Assembly (NCBI RefSeq): GCF_030929595.1
Contig: NZ_JAVFVR010000008.1
Coordinates: 62,001 to 126,000, forward strand
Reading direction: 5' to 3'
DNA from: Flavobacterium sp. LHD-85
GTDB lineage: Bacteria > Bacteroidota > Bacteroidia > Flavobacteriales > Flavobacteriaceae
Length of the DNA: 64,000 nt
Shown here: piece by piece, positions 17,477 through 26,707 of the stretch
Numbering within the stretch: position 1 is the stretch's first letter
Layout: every line of letters begins with the position of its first letter
Made by a program: the position numbers and the translations under genes
Notes under the pieces: generated by a model
Told to the model about the DNA's origin: nothing
The model's input: only the letters and a program-made list of their open reading frames with translations
Databases searched by the model: none

Positions 17477-18208
17477 TTATTTAAGCCATTTATCGACCAA
17501 TGTTTTAAAGGCTTCTTTATATTGTTCGCCAACTGTTATTTCTATTTTATCAATAAAAATAGAGTTTTTGCTAATGGCGCTTATTTTATCTAATGAAACA
17601 ATAAATGAACGGTGTACACGCATGAATTTTGAAGAAGGAAGTTTTTCTTCTAAAGCTTTTAGCGAAATAAGCGACAGCAAGGCTTTTTGAGAATTCTCAA
17701 GATGCACTTTTACATAATCTTTTAGGCTTTCAATGTAGGTGATATCTTTTAATGAAATCCTGACCCATTGATATTCAACTTTCAAAAAGATAAATTCGTC
17801 ATCTGCGGCAATAGTATTAAAGTTGTTATTGGCTTCTTCTGACAGTTGTAAAACTTTGCTTGAAGCACGCAAAAACTCTTCGTAGCTAAAGGGTTTTAAA
17901 AGATAATCTACTGCATTTACCTTATAGCCTTCAATCGCATAATGATTATATGCGGTAGTAAAAATAATTTTTGGCAATGGCCCAGCTTGATCTTGTATTA
18001 ATCTTGCCAATTCCATTCCGCTTAAATTGGGCATATTGATATCTAAGAAAACTAAATCAGGTTTTGTTTCCCTGATAAGTCCCATGGCATCGACAGCATT
18101 GTCGCAAGTAGAAATTAATTCTAAAAACGGAGTCTGCTCTATAAAGGTTTCGACTAGTCTTAAAGCCAATGGTTCATCATCTACTGCTATACATTTTAAT
18201 ACTGTCAT
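17477..18208 (-). CDS. LytTR-family response regulator
   Basis: A 243-residue DNA-binding regulator. Receiver domain at about 4-120 with acidic pocket D10/D11 (AVDDE), phosphoacceptor D56 in LVFLDINMP, and the TTAYNHYAI and LLKPF (Lys) motifs. A LytTR DNA-binding domain follows at about 139-243, including YIESLKDYVKVHL and MRVHRSFIVSLDKI. Its start overlaps the end of the histidine kinase gene by 4 bp (ATGA), so the two are translationally coupled. Being divergent from the RND efflux operon suggests it may control that pump, but LytTR systems of this kind are common and the target is not proven. Confidence 0.93.
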   Translation of the reverse strand: MTVLKCIAVDDEPLALRLVETFIEQTPFLELISTCDNAVDAMGLIRETKPDLVFLDINMPNLSGMELARLIQDQAGPLPKIIFTTAYNHYAIEGYKVNAVDYLLKPFSYEEFLRASSKVLQLSEEANNNFNTIAADDEFIFLKVEYQWVRISLKDITYIESLKDYVKVHLENSQKALLSLISLKALEEKLPSSKFMRVHRSFIVSLDKISAISKNSIFIDKIEITVGEQYKEAFKTLVDKWLK

Positions 18209-19251
18209 TGCTCTAAATTTATCTTCAACTTAATTTTATATGTTCCGTGATCGGTAACTCCAAAAGAAATAAAATGCTGATTCGGATAAATCAATTGCAG
18301 TCTTCGTTTGGTGTTGGTTAAACCAATTCCGCCTACATCAGAAACTGTTGTTTTTTCAAAATAAGTATTTTCAACTTCAAATTCCAGTTCGCTTCCATTT
18401 TGCGTAAGCTTAATGTAGATCTCACTTTTATCGGTGGCATGAACGCCATGTTTAAAAGCATTTTCTACTAAAGGTAGTAATAACATCGGAACAATTGGGT
18501 AATCGTGTATTTTTTCAGGAATATCTGTTGTAATAGTCAGTTTACTGTTGGCACGAAGTTTCATTAACGCAATGAAATCTCTCATAAACTCAGCTTCTTT
18601 TAGCAGCGTTGTTTTCTCTTCTGTGCTGTAAAGCAAGTAACGCATCATTCGGCTCAAAGTATGAAGCGCATTTCTAGAATCTTCAATATCGGTGTACGTA
18701 AGAGAATAGATGCTGTTAAGGGAATTAAAGAAAAAATGCGGATTGATTTGCGCTTTTAGCATCGCCAATTCGGCCATTGTTTTGTCTTGTTCCAGTTTTT
18801 GTTTGTGCAGTGCCGCTTTTTGCCAGTGCTGCAGCATTGCCCAGCTGGTTCCTATCCCTAAAACCAATAATGTCAAGGTAAAAACATAGTTGTCGAAATA
18901 AGGATTTTTGTATTTTCTAAAACCAATGGCTTTCATAATCTGATTATGAAGATCGGTCTGTGAAGTGTAAAAATAAGCAATGAGCTGCATGGCAATTATA
19001 GCGGAAAAGGCCCAAACTAAAAAAAGTGAAGTATTATCTTTTATGATGGTTTTAGGTACAATGAGTTTAGCTGTAGAATAAAACACAACCATGAGTAAAA
19101 ACAATATGATGGTCTGCCAGAGCCAGAATACTTGCGGAAGCACAACATTCCAAGTAAGTGGAATATAAAACAGCATAAGATACCCTAATAGAGACCAGCC
19201 AAGAATGTGTAATCCAGTAAATAAATAAGGTCTGAAAATATTCGGTGTCAT
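18205..19251 (-). CDS. LytS/YehU-family sensor histidine kinase
   Basis: A 348-residue membrane kinase. Four hydrophobic segments span about 10-140 (about 12-30, 41-62, 76-95, 122-140), followed by a short coiled stretch and a His_kinase domain with phospho-accepting H172 in QINPHFFFNSLNSI. The HATPase domain at about 240-345 has the N-box LVENAFKHGV and the G-box GGIGLTNTKRRL. It lacks an extracellular sensor domain, so sensing is probably through the membrane part. It is the first gene of the kinase-regulator-DUF3861 unit, divergent from the efflux operon with 265 bp between them. Confidence 0.93.
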   Translation of the reverse strand: MTPNIFRPYLFTGLHILGWSLLGYLMLFYIPLTWNVVLPQVFWLWQTIILFLLMVVFYSTAKLIVPKTIIKDNTSLFLVWAFSAIIAMQLIAYFYTSQTDLHNQIMKAIGFRKYKNPYFDNYVFTLTLLVLGIGTSWAMLQHWQKAALHKQKLEQDKTMAELAMLKAQINPHFFFNSLNSIYSLTYTDIEDSRNALHTLSRMMRYLLYSTEEKTTLLKEAEFMRDFIALMKLRANSKLTITTDIPEKIHDYPIVPMLLLPLVENAFKHGVHATDKSEIYIKLTQNGSELEFEVENTYFEKTTVSDVGGIGLTNTKRRLQLIYPNQHFISFGVTDHGTYKIKLKINLEQ

Positions 19252-19516
19252 TACGATTTATAATTTATATGGACAATATTACATTTTATTTGAATACAAA
19301 ATTTCAGCAATCGCTAAACCCCGAATTAGAGTCTCTAAAAAGCATTTTAGAGCCGATAAGACAAAATTAAACACTTGTTTAATATTTTAAAAAATTCCAT
19401 CGGTTCTCATCTTACCTTTATCGATTGTCTCTTGCTCTTCGTCTATTTGAAAAATTTTGTGTGTTATATTTTATTTCTTTTGTTGGCATATAATCGATAA
19501 TTACACATTTTTCACA

Positions 19517-20671
19517 ATGAATAAGCAATCATTTTTAAGCATCCTCGCAGCATCACTTATTATCGCTTCTTGCGGTAAAAATGATAAATCGGCTCAAGCC
19601 GGAGGTGCGCCGCAGATTAAAGAATATAAGACTGTGACTTTACAGCCAAAATCAGCGACATTAAATAGCGATTTTCCTGCTAGTATACAAGGACAGCAAA
19701 ATATAGAAATTCGCCCACGAGTTGAAGGCTATATTGATAAAATTTTTGTTGATGAAGGTGCTGTAGTCAAAGCAGGACAGCCATTGTTTAAAATCAGCGC
19801 TCCAGAATATGAGCAGCAAGTTCGTACTGCCACAGCAAGCATAAAAAGCGCTCAGGCGGAAGTTAGTACGGCAAAATTGGCTGTAAACAAAGTGAAACCA
19901 TTGGTTGAAAAAGGAATTATCAGCAAATACGATTTAGAATCGGCTCAATATACTTATGAATCAGCTATGGCATCATTGGCGCAGGCAAATGCAGCTCTAG
20001 TAAATGCTAAAGTTAATTTAGGATATACCACTGTTACAAGTCCAGTAAATGGAGTTGTAGGTTCAATACCTTTCCGTTTAGGAAGTTTGGTAAGTTCTAA
20101 TACAACCGAACCTTTAACAACCGTTTCGAGTATTGGCAATGTATATGCTTATTTTGCAATGAATGAAAAAGCACTGTTGAATTTTACTAAAGATGCAGGT
20201 GGTTCATTAAACCAAAAGATAAAAAGCATGCCAGCAGTTTCTTTACTGCTTTCAGACGGTTCAGCTTATGATCAAAAAGGAAATATTGAAACGGTAAACG
20301 GATTAATCAATACAGAAACAGGTACGGTTAATTTTAGAGCACGTTTCCCAAATCCAAAAGGAATTATCAGAAGCGGAAGCAGTACGACCGTGCAAATTCC
20401 GAATTATGTAAAAGATGCCATTATAATTCCTCAAAGTGCCACATTTGAACTTCAAGATAAAATGTTTGCAGTTGTTTTAGGAAAAGACAAAAAGACAAGA
20501 AATGCTAATATCACTGTATTGGACAATTCGGCTGGAAACTATTACGTGGTAACAAGCGGATTAAATCCTGGTGATGAAATCGTATTGGAAGGAGTAGCCT
20601 CATTAAAAGAAGGAACTGAAATTAAAGCCCAAAATCAAAGCACGGAAACAGTTTACGCCGATTTAAAATAA
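19517..20671 (+). CDS. acrA-like: RND efflux periplasmic adaptor (AcrA/MexA type) lipoprotein
   Basis: The ATG at 19517 gives a 384-residue lipoprotein with a lipobox ending at Cys19 (IIASC); an in-frame upstream ATG at 19457 would put 20 poor residues ahead of the signal peptide, so I reject it. Domains: lipoyl/barrel-sandwich halves (IEIRPRVEGYIDKIFVDEGAVVKAGQ near 62-87, and the second half after the hairpin, TTVTSPVNGVVG), a coiled-coil hairpin between them, then beta-barrel and membrane-proximal domains. It bridges the inner-membrane pump and the outer-membrane factor, whose genes follow at 5 and 18 bp. Confidence 0.94.
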   Translation: MNKQSFLSILAASLIIASCGKNDKSAQAGGAPQIKEYKTVTLQPKSATLNSDFPASIQGQQNIEIRPRVEGYIDKIFVDEGAVVKAGQPLFKISAPEYEQQVRTATASIKSAQAEVSTAKLAVNKVKPLVEKGIISKYDLESAQYTYESAMASLAQANAALVNAKVNLGYTTVTSPVNGVVGSIPFRLGSLVSSNTTEPLTTVSSIGNVYAYFAMNEKALLNFTKDAGGSLNQKIKSMPAVSLLLSDGSAYDQKGNIETVNGLINTETGTVNFRARFPNPKGIIRSGSSTTVQIPNYVKDAIIIPQSATFELQDKMFAVVLGKDKKTRNANITVLDNSAGNYYVVTSGLNPGDEIVLEGVASLKEGTEIKAQNQSTETVYADLK

Positions 20672-20676
20672 AAAAA

Positions 20677-23600
20677 ATGTTTAAAAGATTTATACAAAGA
20701 CCCGTACTCTCAACGGTAATATCTGTTATTATCGTTATTTTAGGTATTTTAGGCCTAATAGAGTTACCGATTTCCCAATATCCAGATATCGCGCCGCCAA
20801 CGGTAAACGTTGCGGCAAGTTATACTGGAGCCAATGCCGATGTGGTACTTAAAAGTATCGTGATTCCGCTTGAAGAGCAGATCAATGGTGTAGAAAACAT
20901 GACGTACATGACTTCTACAGCAACAAATGATGGTAATGCATCGATCAAAGTTTTCTTTAAAGTAGGAACAAATCCTGACTTAGCAGCGGTAAACGTTCAG
21001 AACAGGGTTTCTAGAGCAACGAGTTTACTGCCAGTAGAGGTAACTCAGGCTGGGGTTACAGTAACTAAAAGCCAGAGCAGTAATTTGTTGATTTTCTCTT
21101 TATACAGTGATGATAAAGCTTACGATCAGACGTTTCTTCAAAACTATGCAAAGATTAACCTTGTGCCTCAAATCCAACGTGTTGTTGGGGTTGGAGATGT
21201 AACCGTTTTTGGTGCTAAAGATTATTCTATGAGAATCTGGCTGAAACCAGATATAATGCAACAATACAAACTGATTCCAAGCGATATTTCGGCAGCTTTA
21301 GCAGAACAGAATATCGAGGCAGCACCAGGTAAATTTGGTGAAAACGGAAATCAGGCATTTCAATATGTAATTAAATACAAAGGACGTTTAACAAGTGCTC
21401 AAGAATTTGAAGACATTGTTATAAAATCTGTTGGAAACGGGCAGATGCTAAGGCTTAAAGATGTTGCTAAAGTTGAGTTAGGATCTTTAAGTTATTCATC
21501 AACCATTAAAACAAACGGTGTAGAATCGGCAGCAATGGCAATCAGCCAGACTCCTGGATCTAATGCGCGTGATGTAATTATCAATTCTAAAAAACTAATT
21601 GAAGAAGCAGCAAAAAGTTTTCCAAAAGGAATGAAGTACACCATTATGGTTGACGTTAACGAAAACTTGGATGCTTCTATCGAAAAAGTAATTCATACTT
21701 TGGTTGAAGCCTTTATATTGGTTTTTATCGTAGTTTTTATTTTCCTTCAAGATTTTAGATCGACTTTAATTCCGGCGATTGCAGTTCCGGTTGCGATTGT
21801 GGGTACGTTCTTCTTCTTGAATTTATTCGGATTTACGATTAACTTATTGACGCTTTTTGCGATGGTACTCGCCATTGGTATTGTGGTCGATGATGCGATT
21901 GTCGTCGTCGAGGCCGTTCACGCCAAATTGGATCACGGATATAAATCGGCTAAAAAAGCGACGATTCATGCAATGGACGAAATTTCGGGAGCGATTATTT
22001 CGATTACATTGGTAATGGCCGCGGTATTTATTCCAGTAACCTTTATTAACGGATCAACTGGGGTTTTCTACAAACAGTTTGGTATTACATTGGCTGTTGC
22101 GATTATTCTTTCGGCAGTAAACGCCTTGACTTTGAGTCCGGCTTTATGTGCGCTTTTATTGAAACCGCATGCTGATGACCATAAACATAAAAGCTATTTA
22201 CAGCGTTTTTATACTTCATTTAACGTTGCATTCGATAATGTTACAGCAAGATACAAACGTTCTGTAAGTTTCCTTTCTGCGAAAAAATGGATTGCATTGG
22301 CTTCTATTGTAATTGCTGGTGTTGCATTAGTTTATATGATGAAAACGACTCCATCTGCTTTCGTTCCGTCAGAGGATCAGGGAACTGTTTTTGCTAATAT
22401 CAGTTTACCGCCATCGGCTTCTATGGAGCGTTCTGATATTATTGCAAAAAGAGTAGATAGTATTGCGAAAACTATTCCGGGAGTTAAAAATACACTTCGT
22501 ATTGTCGGACAGAACTTTACAGCAGGAGCGGGTAGTGCGTACAGTATGGTTATTGTAAAATTATATCCTTGGGATCAGCGTGACCTTAGCGTTGATGATG
22601 TAATCGGACAGCTTTTTGCAAAAACAAGCGGTATTCGCGAAGCCAATATTTTCTTTATTTCGCCTCCAACTATTCAAGGTTTTGGACAAAGTGGTGGATT
22701 CGAATTCCAATTGCAGGATAAAGGAGGACACACGACTTCTGAGTTCTATAAAGTTAATAACGAATTCTTGGCAAAATTATCAGAGCGCCCAGAAATTCAA
22801 TATGCGACAACGCCATTTAACCCTGGTTTCCCTCAGTATATGATGGATATTAATTTAGCGAAAGCGAAAGATGCGGGAGTTTCGGTAAATACGATTCTGT
22901 CAACTATGCAAGGATATTACGGTGGATTGTATGCTTCGAATTTCAATAAATTTGGGAAACAATATCGTGTAATGGTTCAGGCAGCTCCAGAATTCAGAAC
23001 GAATACGGAAGGGTTGAATAAGATTTTCGTTAGAAATAGTGCAGGAAACATGGCGCCAATTACTGAGTTTGTAAAAATGACGAGAGTTTTTGGACCAGAA
23101 TCTATTTCGAGATTTAACTTATTTACGTCAATTTCGATTACGGGAGCGCCAAAACCAGGCTACAGTTCTGGAGATGCTATTAAGGCAATTCAGGAAGTGG
23201 CTGCAGAAAATCTTCCTGCAGGTTACGGGTATGAGTTTTCGGGTTTAACACGTGAGGAATTAGCTTCGGGAAGTGAAACGATTTTCATATTCCTTTTATG
23301 TTTAGTTTTCGTTTATTTCTTACTGAGTGCACAATACGAAAGTTATATTTTGCCATTTGCGGTATTATTTTCAATTCCGTTTGGATTAGCAGGAGCATAT
23401 TTGTTCTCGATTATTTTCAAATTGAATAGTAACATTTACCTGCAGATTTCCTTAATCATGCTTATCGGACTTCTGGCGAAGAACGGTATTTTGATTGTCG
23501 AATTTGCTTTGGATAGAAGAAGAAAAGGACTTCCGATTGTGCAAGCGGCAATTGATGGAGCAGTAGCGCGTTTACGTCCAATTTTGATGACTTCGTTTGC

Positions 23601-23847
23601 CTTTATTTTAGGATTAGTTCCGTTAATGTTTGCTTCTGGAGCAGGTGCTGTCGGTAATAAATCTATTGGTACTGGTGCCGTTGGAGGTATGTTAATCGGA
23701 ACGATTTTAGGGGTATTTGTTATTCCGGTTCTGTTTATCATTTTCCAAACTTTACAAGAAAAAGTAAGCGGTCCTGCAAAAGAAGGTTATGATGATGAAG
23801 ACGACGATGAAGACGAAATTCATTTAATAGAAGCTCACAAAGAGTAA
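20677..23847 (+). CDS. acrB-like: RND multidrug efflux pump (AcrB/HAE1 family)
   Basis: A full-length 1056-residue inner-membrane pump with the normal N-terminus (FKRFIQRPVLSTVISVIIVILG), twelve predicted membrane segments and two large periplasmic loops. The proton-relay pair D405-D406 lies in GIVVDDAIVVVEAV, equivalent to AcrB D407/D408. Pore and docking domains are complete. The C-terminal tail is acidic, ending near EEDDD-rich sequence. It exports hydrophobic drugs, dyes or detergents in a complex with the adaptor and outer-membrane factor of the same operon. Nothing is missing or broken. Confidence 0.96.
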   Translation: MFKRFIQRPVLSTVISVIIVILGILGLIELPISQYPDIAPPTVNVAASYTGANADVVLKSIVIPLEEQINGVENMTYMTSTATNDGNASIKVFFKVGTNPDLAAVNVQNRVSRATSLLPVEVTQAGVTVTKSQSSNLLIFSLYSDDKAYDQTFLQNYAKINLVPQIQRVVGVGDVTVFGAKDYSMRIWLKPDIMQQYKLIPSDISAALAEQNIEAAPGKFGENGNQAFQYVIKYKGRLTSAQEFEDIVIKSVGNGQMLRLKDVAKVELGSLSYSSTIKTNGVESAAMAISQTPGSNARDVIINSKKLIEEAAKSFPKGMKYTIMVDVNENLDASIEKVIHTLVEAFILVFIVVFIFLQDFRSTLIPAIAVPVAIVGTFFFLNLFGFTINLLTLFAMVLAIGIVVDDAIVVVEAVHAKLDHGYKSAKKATIHAMDEISGAIISITLVMAAVFIPVTFINGSTGVFYKQFGITLAVAIILSAVNALTLSPALCALLLKPHADDHKHKSYLQRFYTSFNVAFDNVTARYKRSVSFLSAKKWIALASIVIAGVALVYMMKTTPSAFVPSEDQGTVFANISLPPSASMERSDIIAKRVDSIAKTIPGVKNTLRIVGQNFTAGAGSAYSMVIVKLYPWDQRDLSVDDVIGQLFAKTSGIREANIFFISPPTIQGFGQSGGFEFQLQDKGGHTTSEFYKVNNEFLAKLSERPEIQYATTPFNPGFPQYMMDINLAKAKDAGVSVNTILSTMQGYYGGLYASNFNKFGKQYRVMVQAAPEFRTNTEGLNKIFVRNSAGNMAPITEFVKMTRVFGPESISRFNLFTSISITGAPKPGYSSGDAIKAIQEVAAENLPAGYGYEFSGLTREELASGSETIFIFLLCLVFVYFLLSAQYESYILPFAVLFSIPFGLAGAYLFSIIFKLNSNIYLQISLIMLIGLLAKNGILIVEFALDRRRKGLPIVQAAIDGAVARLRPILMTSFAFILGLVPLMFASGAGAVGNKSIGTGAVGGMLIGTILGVFVIPVLFIIFQTLQEKVSGPAKEGYDDEDDDEDEIHLIEAHKE

Positions 23848-23865
23848 AATTTAATTACAAGAAAA

Positions 23866-25272
23866 ATGACGAATAGTTCAAATAAATATATTTTACTGGT
23901 AATGACAGCCGCACTTATTAGTGCGTGCTCTGTTACCAAGAAATACGAACGTCCCACAACATTAAAAACAGACCAATTGTATCGTGATCAGTCGACAACC
24001 GATTCGACAACAATTGCAGATATGCCTTGGAATACTGTTTTTAAAGATGAAAAGCTGAATGCATTAATTCAAAAAGGTTTAGAACAAAACTTGAATCTGA
24101 AAAATGCAATTGAGAACATTGTTCAGGCAAGAGCCTCTTTGCGTCAGAGTAAATTGGCTTATTATCCAAGCTTGCAATTGGATGCCAATGTAACGCATAA
24201 CAAACAATCTCAGGCAGGATTAAACTTTCCGGCAGGAATCAACATTAATACCTTAACTACAACTTACAAATTAGGCGTAAGCAGTTCTTGGGAGATTGAT
24301 GTTTGGGGAAAATTAAGCAGTTCTAAAAGAGCAGCTTTAGCAACCTATTTAGCTTCTGATGCTGCAAAGCAAGCAGTTCAAACGCAATTGATTGCCGATA
24401 TTGCCAATAATTACTTCTTGCTTTTATCTTATGATGAATCGTTAAAAATCACGGAAGAAACATTAAAAAGCCGTATCGAAAATGTTGAAACCATCAAAGC
24501 TTTAAAAGAAGGAGCAATTGTAACGGGTGCAGCTGTTGTTCAAAGTGAAGCCAATCAGCATGCAGCAGAAGTTTTAATTCCAGACTTGAAGCAAAGCATT
24601 CGTGAAACCGAAAATGCTTTAAATATTTTGCTTGGACAAGGGCCTGGACCAATTGATAGAGGAGTTCTAGGAACACAGATTATTCCTGAAAAAATCGCAA
24701 TCGGAATGCCTGCGCAGCTATTAAATAATCGTCCAGATGTCCGTCAAGCGGAATTTAATTTCAGAGTCGCTTTTGAATCGACTAATTTGGCTAAAACGTA
24801 TTTTTATCCAAGTCTGACGCTTACAGCAAGCACAGGATTTTCAAATTTAGAATTGAATGATTTCTTCAGCCATTCTATCTTTTATTCGATTATTGGAGGA
24901 TTAACACAGCCTTTATTCAATAACGGCTTAAATAAAATGAGATTGACTACAGCTCAGTCGCAACAATTACAAGCATATAATAATTTCCAGCAAAGTCTTT
25001 TAGTGGCAGGTCAGGAAGTTTCAAATGCCTTGTATGCGTACCAAATGGCTGTTGAAAAAGAAGATTCTAGAGCCAAACAAATTGCAGCTTTAGAAAAAGC
25101 AGTAGACTTTACACAAGAACTTTTAGAATATAGTTCTGCAACTAACTATACAGATGTACTTACATCGCAACAAAACCTTTTAGCGGCGCAATTAAACGGC
25201 GTAAATGATAACCTACAAAAATTGCAAGCTGTTATTAATTTGTACAGAGCGTTGGGTGGTGGTTGGAAATAA
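23866..25272 (+). CDS. oprM-like: Outer-membrane factor (TolC/OprM/NodT family) lipoprotein
   Basis: A 468-residue outer-membrane efflux lipoprotein with a lipobox ending at Cys21 (ISACS). It has two repeated OEP domains (about 55-245 and 265-460) containing long helices and beta strands, and the family signature LLNNRPDVRQAEFNFR near 285-300 and a C-terminal QQNLLAAQLNGVNDNLQKLQAVINLYRALGGGW. It forms the trimeric exit duct of the tripartite pump. It is the last gene of the operon and is followed by a strong terminator at 25287-25318. Confidence 0.95.
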   Translation: MTNSSNKYILLVMTAALISACSVTKKYERPTTLKTDQLYRDQSTTDSTTIADMPWNTVFKDEKLNALIQKGLEQNLNLKNAIENIVQARASLRQSKLAYYPSLQLDANVTHNKQSQAGLNFPAGININTLTTTYKLGVSSSWEIDVWGKLSSSKRAALATYLASDAAKQAVQTQLIADIANNYFLLLSYDESLKITEETLKSRIENVETIKALKEGAIVTGAAVVQSEANQHAAEVLIPDLKQSIRETENALNILLGQGPGPIDRGVLGTQIIPEKIAIGMPAQLLNNRPDVRQAEFNFRVAFESTNLAKTYFYPSLTLTASTGFSNLELNDFFSHSIFYSIIGGLTQPLFNNGLNKMRLTTAQSQQLQAYNNFQQSLLVAGQEVSNALYAYQMAVEKEDSRAKQIAALEKAVDFTQELLEYSSATNYTDVLTSQQNLLAAQLNGVNDNLQKLQAVINLYRALGGGWK

Positions 25273-25286
25273 TTGTTTATAATGAT

Positions 25287-25318
25287 AAAAACCGTCTCAA
25301 AACCTGAGACGGTTTTTT
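25287..25318 (+). terminator. Rho-independent terminator of the RND operon
   Basis: AAAACCGTCTC pairs with GAGACGGTTTT, with AAAACCT in the loop region and a T run at the end, 15 bp after the outer-membrane factor stop codon. Confidence 0.88.
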
Positions 25319-25451
25319 GAAAAGTACATCGTTCAAAAAGCGCTATTCGTCGATTAGTTTCGTAATTTTGTATAATGAATGCTTGAAACACAAATCTTTG
25401 GCATTAATTTCGATTAATATCCACTACAGTTAACATTTAAATTCTAAAGAC

Positions 25452-25955
25452 ATGAAAAAGTTAATATTCGCCTCAGTGCTTTTTATGAGTGCATTTTTTG
25501 CTCAAGCTCAAGTATCAGTAAATGTAAATATTGGTACTCCTCCAAATTGGGGACCGCAAGGTTACGACAACAGCAGATACTATTATTTGCCAGATATCGA
25601 TGTGTATTATGATATAAATCAAAGCGTATTTATTTATGCCAATAGCGGAAAATGGATTCGTGAAAGAAGACTTCCGTCTATATATAGAAACTATGATTTG
25701 TATTCAGGATATAAAGTAGTTTTGACTGATTATAGAGGAAATTCTCCTTATTACTATCATTCAAAACATAGAGCTGAATATCCGAAAGGTTACCATGGAA
25801 AACCTCAAAAAAATAGAGGTGAAAAGCCAAAAGGAAACAACGGAAACCACTACGGAAATGATAAAGGAAATAGTGGGAACAATGGCAACGGAAACAGCCA
25901 AGGAAAGAATAAGTCAGACAAGAACCACGATCACGGTAATGGCAAACACCATTAA
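25452..25955 (+). CDS. Small secreted hypothetical protein with Gly/Asn/His-rich tail
   Basis: A 167-residue protein with a signal peptide (about 1-19, ending FAQAQ). The mature part has a tyrosine-rich domain (about 30-115: NSRYYYLPDIDVYYDINQS and WIRERRLPSIYRNYDLYSG) found in many small Bacteroidota exported proteins, then a low-complexity Gly/Asn/Lys tail ending with several histidines. The function is unknown; the tyrosine-rich part may be a small beta-domain acting in the cell envelope, and the basic/His-rich tail may bind metal or polyanions. It is monocistronic and followed by a terminator at 25972-25998. Confidence 0.75.
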   Translation: MKKLIFASVLFMSAFFAQAQVSVNVNIGTPPNWGPQGYDNSRYYYLPDIDVYYDINQSVFIYANSGKWIRERRLPSIYRNYDLYSGYKVVLTDYRGNSPYYYHSKHRAEYPKGYHGKPQKNRGEKPKGNNGNHYGNDKGNSGNNGNGNSQGKNKSDKNHDHGNGKHH

Positions 25956-25971
25956 TAAACATGACTAAAAG

Positions 25972-25998
25972 AAAACGCCTCCAATTGGAGGCGTTTTT
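25972..25998 (+). terminator. Rho-independent terminator
   Basis: AAAACGCCTCC pairs with GGAGGCGTTTT around the centre AATT, followed by T residues, 17 bp after the stop codon of the small secreted protein gene. Confidence 0.85.
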
Positions 25999-26012
25999 GA
26001 TTTTATGTCATA

Positions 26013-26109
26013 AGAAAATAGAAAATAGAAAATAGAAAATAGAAAATAGAATATAGAATATAGAATATAGAATATAGAATATAGAATATAGAATATAGAA
26101 TATAGAATG
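26013..26109. repeat. Heptanucleotide tandem repeat (AGAAAAT/AGAATAT)
   Basis: About thirteen consecutive 7-bp units: first AGAAAAT, then AGAATAT. The same AGAATAT unit makes up the array at about 53774-53838. It is non-coding. Confidence 0.9.
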
Positions 26110-26130
26110 TATCGATTATGTATTTCAAAT

Positions 26131-26160
26131 ATAGCCCGCGGTTTCAACCGCGGGGAACGT
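26131..26160. repeat. REP-like hairpin (GCCCGCGGTTTCAACCGCGGGG)
   Basis: The stem CCCGCGGTT pairs with AACCGCGGG over a TTC centre, preceded by ATAG. It is a member of the TAGCCC-GTGGTTTCAACCAC-GGG family seen also at 39119-39215 and 46682-46772, here as a single copy without its inverted mate. Confidence 0.75.
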
Positions 26161-26190
26161 ATTGTGATGATATTGTATCGCTCCGCCATT

Positions 26191-26427
26191 GCTACAAATA
26201 TTTCGCTCCTCCAGAGCTTTTTTCTTGCGTTGGGAATTTTTTGCTACAAATATTTCGCTCCTCCGGAGCTTTTTTCATGCGTTGGGAATTTTTTGCTACA
26301 AATATTTCGCTCCTCTGGAGTTTTTTTCATGCGTTGGGAATTTTTTGCTACAAATATTTCGGTCCTCTGGAGCTTTTTTCTTGCGTTGGAATTTTTTGCT
26401 ATAAATATTTCGCTCCGCCAGAGCTTT
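26191..26427. repeat. 52-bp tandem repeat, nearly five units
   Basis: Units begin with GCTACAAATATTTCGCTCC at 26191, 26243, 26295 and 26347 and with GCTATAAATATTTCGCTCC at 26398, giving a spacing of 52, 52, 52 and 51 bp. Each contains a small hairpin around CTCCxxxGGAGC and ends in a T run plus GCGTTGGGAATTTTTT. Open frames across the block are products of the repeat and not genes. Sequence related to the hairpin recurs at 62.2-62.4 kb. Confidence 0.9.
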
Positions 26428-26457
26428 TGCATTTTATTTGCTAATTCATAGCTAAAA

Positions 26458-26592
26458 TGAATTGCCTCCAGCTTTAGCTGGAGGTTACTAGATTCTACAT
26501 TTATTGGCTTTAGCCAAACTAGGCGCAAAAGTTTGGCTAAAGCCTTTTATTCCCAATAAACAAAAAAACTCCAGCTAAAGCTGGAGGCAATT
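26458..26592. repeat. Composite inverted REP element
   Basis: GCCTCCAGCTTTAGCTGGAGG (26464-26484) and GGCTTTAGCCAAACT (about 26506-26520) are followed by their reverse complements AGTTTGGCTAAAGCC (about 26530-26544) and CTCCAGCTAAAGCTGGAGGC (about 26569-26588). The whole block is a large, nearly symmetrical palindrome made of two hairpin types. A reduced version is found at 46813-46896. The remaining bases to 26707 show no gene. Confidence 0.85.
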
Positions 26593-26707
26593 GATATTTT
26601 AAAAATAAAAATTCGTGTTAATTCGTGCAATTGCTTCGCCTGCTCGCTATCGCTCGGGTAGTGGCTAAAAAAAATCTTTTTAATCCAAATAATCTGTGGC
26701 TAAAAAA

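Noticed and set aside
19457..19516. Upstream start of the RND adaptor
   Set aside because: It would bury the lipoprotein signal peptide behind 20 residues; the ATG at 19517 gives a proper lipobox.
26191..26427. CRISPR-like array
   Set aside because: The period of 52 bp looks similar, but whole units are alike, there are no unique spacers, only about five units exist and no cas genes are present.
26107..26451. Overlapping open frames of 71-114 residues in three reading frames
   Set aside because: They are translations of the 52-bp tandem repeat and adjacent hairpins; the 'proteins' consist of the same repeated words in several frames and have no other support.
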